Positions 1-3,360 of a stretch of 6,450 bases of DNA are shown here, piece by piece; within the stretch, counting starts at the first letter, position 1; the number at the start of each line of letters is the position of its first letter. The DNA is from Terriglobia bacterium. Lineage in GTDB: Bacteria > Acidobacteriota > Terriglobia > UBA7540. The notes beneath the pieces are model-generated. The model did not search any database. It saw nothing but the letters and a program-made list of their open reading frames with translations, and was not told where the DNA came from. The stretch spans positions 1 through 6,450 of the forward strand of contig JASIKV010000124.1 in NCBI GenBank assembly GCA_030049455.1, written 5' to 3'. The position numbers and the translations under genes are program-made.

Positions 1-281
1 ATGTGCCCGACGATGGTCTTGCGGAGTTTTTCGCGCGGGTCGGTAAGGTCTTTGAGCGGCGCGAGCACGTTTTCATCCAGAATGTCCATGCCGTAATTCT
101 GGATTTCGTACAGCAGGCGGTCCTTGCTGCCCACGTGATGATAAAGACCTGCCTTGGTCAGGCCCACCGCCTTGGCGATGTCCTGCATGGATGCGCCATC
201 GTAACTTTTCGCGTAAAACACGCGCGCAGCAACGCGGCAGATTTCACGAAGCTTTTGCTTGGCCTCGGCGGCTGGGGGCAT
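1..281 (-). CDS. TetR/AcrR-family transcriptional regulator, N-terminal part (3' end beyond the window)
   Basis: Reading the minus strand from an ATG at 281-279 gives 93 full codons with no stop before the left edge, so the C-terminal ligand-binding part lies outside the window. Residues about 8-57 form a typical TetR DNA-binding domain: helix 1 includes ICRVAARVFYAKSYDGAS, and the helix-turn-helix at about 31-50 reads MQDIAKAVGLTKAGLYHHV, followed by the usual GSKDRLLYEI. Family members are cytoplasmic dimeric repressors whose DNA binding is released by a small ligand; ligand and targets cannot be told from this half. No clear Shine-Dalgarno precedes the ATG and the frame stays open upstream, with a TTG as the alternative start, so the exact start is uncertain. 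It follows the tRNA-Leu gene by 54 bp on the same strand and could be read from the same transcript. A small inverted repeat (CTTTA-AACG-TAAAG, 291-304) just upstream could be an operator, but this is speculative. Confidence 0.9.
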   Translation of the reverse strand, partial: MPPAAEAKQKLREICRVAARVFYAKSYDGASMQDIAKAVGLTKAGLYHHVGSKDRLLYEIQNYGMDILDENVLAPLKDLTDPREKLRKTIVGH

Positions 282-335
282 AAGGCGCCACTTTAAACGT
301 AAAGCGGGCGAAGTGTAACACAACCCGGAGAAATT

Positions 336-420
336 TGGTGCGAAAGGGGGGACTCGAACCCCCACCCCTTGCGGGACCAGATCCTAAGTCTGGCGCGTCT
401 GCCAATTCCGCCACTTTCGC
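336..420 (-). tRNA. tRNA-Leu, anticodon UAG (reads CUA and related CUN codons)
   Basis: The minus strand folds into a complete class II tRNA. The acceptor stem GCGAAAG/CTTTCGC (7 bp) is followed by discriminator A and an encoded CCA (339-336). The D-arm region contains AATTGGCAGA. The anticodon stem CCAGA/TCTGG encloses the loop CTTAGGA, giving anticodon TAG. The variable arm is CCC-GCAA-GGG, and the T arm is GGGGG-TTCGAGT-CCCCC. A73 and the extended variable arm agree with leucine identity. No intron or mismatch is seen in the acceptor, anticodon or T stems. Minus-strand frames read through this gene produce a 'GGIGRRARL'-type peptide, a familiar artefact of translated tRNA-Leu. Confidence 0.98.
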
Positions 421-446
421 GAATTGCTACTCGCATTAGTTTCAAT

Positions 447-475
447 AGTTTATCTCGAAATTGAGCCTCCAGCAA
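447..475 (-). promoter_or_regulatory. Candidate sigma70-type promoter for tRNA-Leu
   Basis: On the minus strand TTGCTG (475-470) and TAAACT (452-447) are separated by 17 bp, resembling -35 and -10 boxes. Transcription would start near 440, about 20 nt before the tRNA 5' end, a normal distance for a tRNA leader. The match is partial and rests on position plus consensus only. Confidence 0.4.
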
Positions 476-720
476 TACGTCGATCCTGGTGCCGGCATGC
501 CTAAGCCGCGAGCCCAACCTGGAATAATTGCTCCAGGAAAGACCTTCGAGCAAAAGTCGCCCGTCCCAGCTTAGGGTGGAGGGGAGCATCGGCTTGAGAG
601 GCAGGCGTTCCGCGAGAGGAACTCCAACTGATTGTATTTTCGAGCAGAAGGAGACCCGGATCGGATTCGCTCAGCGCTAGACTGAAGGCTACTTACCTAG
701 CGTAAACAGCCGCCATCGGC
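476..720. other. Intergenic stretch with no recognisable feature
   Basis: Part of the 813-bp gap between the minus-strand tRNA/regulator pair and the plus-strand genes. No reading frame here has a credible ribosome site or protein-like composition, and I see no strong hairpin. The frame overlapping 476-589 on the minus strand is the one that runs through the tRNA and is not a gene. Confidence 0.5.
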
Positions 721-747
721 CGTAGCGGCCCTATATGAGCGTCGCGT
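721..747 (+). repeat. Degenerate copy of one arm of the nested palindrome found at 3102-3193
   Basis: CGTAGCGGCCCTATATGAGC followed by GTCGCG closely matches the reverse complement of the right arm of the later element (3167-3193), including a 12-base identity TATGAGCGTCGC. Here only one arm is present and it does not form a long hairpin itself, so this is either a remnant or a half-copy. Confidence 0.6.
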
Positions 748-753
748 TTGGTA

Positions 754-849
754 GTGGTGCAGTTTGAAGTAGAGGCGGCTTTATGCCGCCATTTGGTCCG
801 TCGGCTGACGGATAAACTCGCCGCCACAGAATTCAAACTGACCCACCAC
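754..849. repeat. 96-bp imperfect palindrome with internal hairpins
   Basis: The outer arms GTGGTG-CAGTTTGAA (754-768) and TTCAAACTG-ACC-CACCAC (832-849) are complementary apart from a 3-base bulge. Inside are a 6-bp hairpin GGCGGC-TTTAT-GCCGCC (774-790) and a 5-bp hairpin CCGTC-GGCT-GACGG. The latter resembles the core of the palindrome at 3130-3159. GGCGGC at 774-779 can pair instead with GCCGCC at 820-825, giving an alternative extended fold. A 68-codon plus-strand frame across this region is not credible as protein because it simply translates the palindrome and has no ribosome site. Confidence 0.7.
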
Positions 850-867
850 CCCACGCCGTCTCGGCAT

Positions 868-890
868 CACGGCAGGGTGCCCTTGCCACG
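868..890 (+). repeat. Short hairpin repeat, related to 3198-3222
   Basis: CACGGCAGGGTGCCCTTGCC followed by ACG aligns with the segment at 3198-3222 with one gap and two substitutions, in the same orientation. It can form GGCA-GGG...CCC-T-TGCC. It lies downstream of the palindromic module, as its counterpart does in the second intergenic region. Confidence 0.55.
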
Positions 891-943
891 CAATGCCACA
901 AGGCCTCAATTCCCGCCCCAACTCACACAAGCCAAGCGTTTAG

Positions 944-1004
944 AAAAAAATTAGATAAAAATTAGCTTCCGTTCATTGACTCCCGGCGCGTCGGGACGCA
1001 GAAT
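944..1004 (+). promoter_or_regulatory. Candidate sigma70-type promoter with upstream phased A-tracts
   Basis: TTGACT (976-981) and CAGAAT (999-1004) are spaced by exactly 17 bp, with 5/6 and 4/6 matches to the -35 and -10 consensus. Upstream, the 9-base direct repeat AAAAATTAG occurs at 946-954 and 957-965, with its A-tracts one helical turn (11 bp) apart, which could act as an UP-like or bent element. The spacer holds a small inverted repeat, TCCCG...CGGGA (981-995). It would drive the membrane-protein operon with a leader of roughly 220 nt. Confidence 0.4.
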
Positions 1005-1095
1005 CCGCCCGTATCTGGGTGAACCGGGCGTCGCCCACTCTATTACAAGCTGCTGTTTCTGCGTGCGTCGGGCGGGTTATCTGTTTCCTATTTAA

Positions 1096-1143
1096 CCCTC
1101 TTTCACCAGACAAGGGAGGGAGAGATCTCGGAGGCTCCCCTCC
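1096..1143 (+). repeat. Purine/pyrimidine-rich leader segment with mutually exclusive hairpins
   Basis: CCCTC (1096-1100) can pair with GAGGG (1116-1120). Alternatively GGAGGGAG (1115-1122) can pair with CTCCCCTCC (1135-1143) with one bulged C. The central GAGATCTC is an 8-base palindrome. The two pairings share bases and cannot coexist. It lies about 90 bp before the first plus-strand gene. No U-tract follows, so it is not a standard terminator. Confidence 0.35.
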
Positions 1144-1233
1144 TGCTGATTCAGGTGGGGTCGCGCGAAGGCGGCGAACTCAACGGAGGTTGGCGCGATA
1201 GAGAGATTTTCGGCTTCACGAGGAGCAGTCGCA

Positions 1234-2010
1234 ATGATAGCCAAGAGTGAAGCATGCCCACGGGGCATACCCCAAGCGATTCGATGGGGTGCACTGGTGT
1301 GGCTGGCGCTTTGGGTTCCTGCCTACTGGCGAGTTTGGGGAGCGGTCAATTTCCTACAGCTTTGTGATTTGGCCGTCCTCTTAACGTGCGCGGGGCTGTG
1401 GACGCGCAATCGTCTGCTGCTCTCTAGTCAGGCGGTTGCAACGCCTGTAGTCAGCCTTATTTGGACGCTCGACGCCGCATTTCTTATATTTGTGAACCGC
1501 CCATTCTTTGGCGGCGTACAATTCCTGCGGGCCACGCACATCCCGCTCTGGGTTCGCCTTCTATCTTTCCACCATGTCCTTGTGCCAGTGGTGCTCTTGT
1601 GGGCGCTCTCCAGAATCGGGTACGACCGGCGCGCCTGGGTCCTGCAATGCGGAATAACCTTGGCAGCATTACTGATTGGCCGGTTCACGAACCCGTTCGA
1701 TAACATCGACTTTGCCTTCCGCGACCCCTTCTGGGGTCGCCAGCTTGGGCCGCTACCCCTGCACATAACCATCAGCATTGTTTTCGCTGCGGTCGTGCTA
1801 TATGCGCCCGCACACTTGATTTTGCTGCTTCTGTACCGAAAGACGCCCCGTGGGCTCGTTCACAGTTCGCTCCCTCGGGAACAGACCGTAGCTGGTGGCC
1901 ACACAAGTCTGGAATCGCCGGTGCGTGCCCCGGAAAGCGCCGACGGCCGAACACTTTCTGCTACAGGGCTGCGTAGTCAGTTTCAAAGCCCTGCGGTCAA
2001 TAGGCGGTAA
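1234..2010 (+). CDS. Polytopic inner-membrane protein of unknown function, 258 aa
   Basis: The ATG at 1234 is preceded by AGGAG (1221-1225) at 8-nt spacing, which fixes the start. The protein has about six hydrophobic segments, roughly at residues 16-33, 38-56, 61-87, 104-125, 134-150 and 176-201. Aromatic and charged residues cluster at the likely membrane faces (PAYWRVWG 29-36, NRLLLSSQ 59-66, RFTNPFDNIDFAFRDPFWGR 150-169). Candidate functional residues are D45, D80, H113-H114, N153, N157, R163 and D164, but no catalytic or transporter signature is recognised. Residues 204-258 form a hydrophilic Ser/Pro/Arg-rich tail unlike the rest, possibly a late extension of the frame. The protein resembles uncharacterised small membrane proteins I associate with Acidobacteriota and relatives, but I cannot name a family. 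It is the first gene of a probable two-gene operon, with the next start 43 bp after its stop. Confidence 0.85.
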   Translation: MIAKSEACPRGIPQAIRWGALVWLALWVPAYWRVWGAVNFLQLCDLAVLLTCAGLWTRNRLLLSSQAVATPVVSLIWTLDAAFLIFVNRPFFGGVQFLRATHIPLWVRLLSFHHVLVPVVLLWALSRIGYDRRAWVLQCGITLAALLIGRFTNPFDNIDFAFRDPFWGRQLGPLPLHITISIVFAAVVLYAPAHLILLLLYRKTPRGLVHSSLPREQTVAGGHTSLESPVRAPESADGRTLSATGLRSQFQSPAVNRR

Positions 2011-2053
2011 ACGCTCGACGTCAAGTTGTACTGATTTGGAAAGGAGAACTCCG

Positions 2054-2935
2054 ATGGATGCCCGAGAACACAAGAAAACAGTGTGGGGCGCGCTCTCCTC
2101 CGTGCCAAGGATTTCCGGGCGCTGGTTGCCCACGTTCGCCATTGTGGCACTGCTGTTTATTTCAGCATTAAGCTGGGTGGAAAGCGCTCCCGCGCAGCGG
2201 CCGACCGACAAGCCGCAATCGACCCCACCCGTGGCGCAGCCCCAGGCCATGCAAGCGCCGACAGCAACGAAGCCACAGGCCAAGGCCCCCGGCAAGGGAT
2301 TAAGCACCGCGATCGAAGTCCACGGCCACTGGGTTATCGAAGTGAAAAATAAAGATGGCAGTCTGGCCCGGCACGTCGAGTTTGATAACTCCCTCGACCC
2401 GGGCTTCACGATTGCCACCACCCATCTGCCCGGCGGAGTTGTGCTTCTGCAGGACCTGATGACCGGCATCGCCGTAGCGCCACCGGGGTCTTGGATGATC
2501 CTGCTCGGCGGGCCGGCCGGCCTGGCGGGTATTTCCAGCGACCCGAATGGCCCTTGCAGTACTAACGCAGCATCCCTGGGGGATCCGTTCGGAGGCTGCA
2601 TAATTGGCGGCCCAAATAGCATCCTTTGCACGGCGGCAGGTGGGGAGAGTGTCGAACTGCCATTCCTGTCGTGCAATTTAGCCGCGGCGACAAACACAGG
2701 TGGTTTTCAGTTGTCTGGAACCATCCCGGCCACAAATTCAGGGAACATCGCAGTCGTGGCGACCCTTGCGGGAGCAGCTTGCGGCACGAGTTCTCCCACC
2801 CTGGCGAATTGCGCGTTCCCCAGCACTCTCCCCGTGGACTCGTTTACCAGCAACAGTAATTTGCCAGGCGGCTCCGTCCCCGTGACGATCGGCCAGTCAA
2901 TCGCGGTCAGTGTGACGATCACCTTTAGTTCATGA
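2054..2935 (+). CDS. Exported, probably membrane-anchored beta-rich protein of unknown function, 293 aa
   Basis: The start is set at the ATG at 2054, with AAGGAG (2041-2046) 7 nt before it; the in-frame upstream ATG at 1895 would overlap the previous gene and add a tail without a ribosome site. Residues 1-25 are basic, and 26-42 form one hydrophobic segment (signal peptide or N-terminal anchor) ending near SAPAQ. Residues 48-82 are a Pro/Ala/Gln/Lys linker. The motif VHGHWVIEVKNKDGSLARHV (89-108), continuing EFDNSL, opens the folded region; I recall similar motifs in acidobacterial hypothetical proteins, but no function is established. The rest is Gly/Ser/Thr-rich with six cysteines (168, 182, 192, 207, 243, 253), plausibly disulfide-bonded outside the cytoplasm. 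It ends in an alternating hydrophobic strand (IAVSVTITFSS) typical of beta sandwiches and fibre-like proteins. It is probably co-transcribed with the preceding membrane protein, which could help place or handle it; that link is inference from gene order. Confidence 0.85.
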   Translation: MDAREHKKTVWGALSSVPRISGRWLPTFAIVALLFISALSWVESAPAQRPTDKPQSTPPVAQPQAMQAPTATKPQAKAPGKGLSTAIEVHGHWVIEVKNKDGSLARHVEFDNSLDPGFTIATTHLPGGVVLLQDLMTGIAVAPPGSWMILLGGPAGLAGISSDPNGPCSTNAASLGDPFGGCIIGGPNSILCTAAGGESVELPFLSCNLAAATNTGGFQLSGTIPATNSGNIAVVATLAGAACGTSSPTLANCAFPSTLPVDSFTSNSNLPGGSVPVTIGQSIAVSVTITFSS

Positions 2936-2974
2936 TTGGATACACCTCCGGCGCGACATGGCCGACGGGGGTGG

Positions 2975-3000
2975 CGCAGACATTGAATTTTATGTCTGCG
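2975..3000 (+). terminator. Perfect 9-bp hairpin after the two-gene operon
   Basis: CGCAGACAT (2975-2983) and ATGTCTGCG (2992-3000) form a perfect 9-bp stem with an 8-nt AT-rich loop, 40 bp past the stop codon. The position suits transcript termination or 3'-end protection. No run of T follows (TCAGGCTAAC), so it is not a classical rho-independent terminator. Confidence 0.4.
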
Positions 3001-3101
3001 TCAGGCTAACGCTTGGCGGCACGAGGTCCGGGCCGCATACTTAAACCGGGATATATGCGCCACCCGCGAAGCCCATGGAAATCGTGGCACGGCCTTCCAA
3101 T

Positions 3102-3193
3102 CTGTAGCGGCGGTCTATCGACCGTCGCAGGGCTTGTCCGTCCGCCGACGGACAAGCCCCATAAAATGCGACGCTCATAGAGCGCCGCTACAG
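3102..3193. repeat. 92-bp nested palindromic repeat (REP/cruciform-like)
   Basis: The outer arms CTGTAGCGGCG (3102-3112) and CGCCGCTACAG (3183-3193) are perfect reverse complements. The middle arms TCTAT...CGTCGCA and TGCGACG...ATAGA pair with small mismatches and a 1-base bulge. The core GGGCTTGTCCGTC/GACGGACAAGCCC (3130-3142 with 3147-3159) is a perfect 13-bp stem with a CGCC loop. The whole element could form one long hairpin or cruciform. One arm and a degenerate core recur at 721-812. A 71-codon plus-strand frame overlapping it is a translation of the repeat and is not called as a gene. Confidence 0.85.
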
Positions 3194-3197
3194 CCGT

Positions 3198-3222
3198 CAC
3201 GGGCAGGATGCCCGTGCCACGA
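3198..3222 (+). repeat. Short hairpin repeat, related to 868-890
   Basis: CACGGGCA-GGA-TGCCCGTG (3198-3216) is a perfect 8-bp stem with a 3-nt loop and continues CCACG. It matches 868-890 and sits directly behind the large palindrome. Confidence 0.7.
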
Positions 3223-3271
3223 AAGGTTCGCGGCCGGCGAAGATTTTGCAGGCTTGTTGTTCACGGGACAT

Positions 3272-3279
3272 AAGGAGGT
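3272..3279 (+). promoter_or_regulatory. Strong Shine-Dalgarno-like sequence without a nearby AUG
   Basis: AAGGAGGT is a full anti-16S complement, but no ATG follows within 15 nt. The real-looking start at 3357 is 77 nt further on, beyond the perfect palindrome at 3294-3327. The nearest possible starts are TTG at 3292 (12-nt spacing, opening a 22-codon frame) and GTG at 3297 (17-nt spacing, in frame with the giant gene). Confidence 0.4.
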
Positions 3280-3291
3280 ACGCGAAGCGCT

Positions 3292-3360
3292 TTGGAGTGC
3301 GGTCCCGCCCAGGCGGGACCGCACTCCCAAAAGGCGTTCGGCGCGATGAGGCCATTATGA
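3292..3360 (+). CDS. Possible 22-codon leader ORF overlapping the start of the giant gene (speculative)
   Basis: A TTG at 3292 opens a frame that crosses the palindrome and ends with TGA at 3358-3360, overlapping the ATG of the next gene as ATGA. The frame also holds an ATG at 3346 (MRPL only). It lies 12 nt after a strong Shine-Dalgarno, longer than ideal. The peptide begins MECGPAQAGPHSQKAF and has no recognised motif; much of it merely translates the palindrome. If translated it could couple initiation to the giant gene. It may equally be chance. Confidence 0.15.
   Translation: MECGPAQAGPHSQKAFGAMRPL
3294..3327. repeat. Perfect 16-bp-stem palindrome just upstream of the giant gene
   Basis: GGAGTGCGGTCCCGCC (3294-3309) and GGCGGGACCGCACTCC (3312-3327) are exact reverse complements separated by CA. 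Flanking TTT (3291-3293) and AAA (3329-3331) extend the symmetry with one unpaired C. In RNA it would be a very stable GC-rich hairpin 29 nt before the ATG at 3357. It resembles dispersed palindromes I associate with acidobacterial genomes, but only one copy is present here. Confidence 0.85.

Noticed and set aside
336..420. tRNA-Leu as an integration site for a genomic island
   Set aside because: No integrase and no direct repeat of the tRNA 3' end was seen in the window.
293..589. 98-codon minus-strand frame
   Set aside because: It runs straight through the tRNA-Leu gene and yields the characteristic GGIGRRARL peptide of mis-translated tRNA-Leu; no ribosome site.
721..890. CRISPR array
   Set aside because: The repeats are palindromic modules of differing length without regular spacers, and no cas gene is present.
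1895..2053. Upstream ATG extension of the exported protein
   Set aside because: It would overlap the preceding gene by more than 100 bp, has no Shine-Dalgarno, and buries the signal segment; the ATG at 2054 has AAGGAG at 7 nt.
1798..2697. 299-codon minus-strand frame opposite the two-gene operon
   Set aside because: It spans the end of one well-supported gene and most of the next on the other strand, has no ribosome site and a composition typical of an antisense shadow in GC-rich DNA.
3134..3349. 71-codon plus-strand frame
   Set aside because: It translates the nested palindrome, the short hairpin repeat and the perfect palindrome; no protein-like features.
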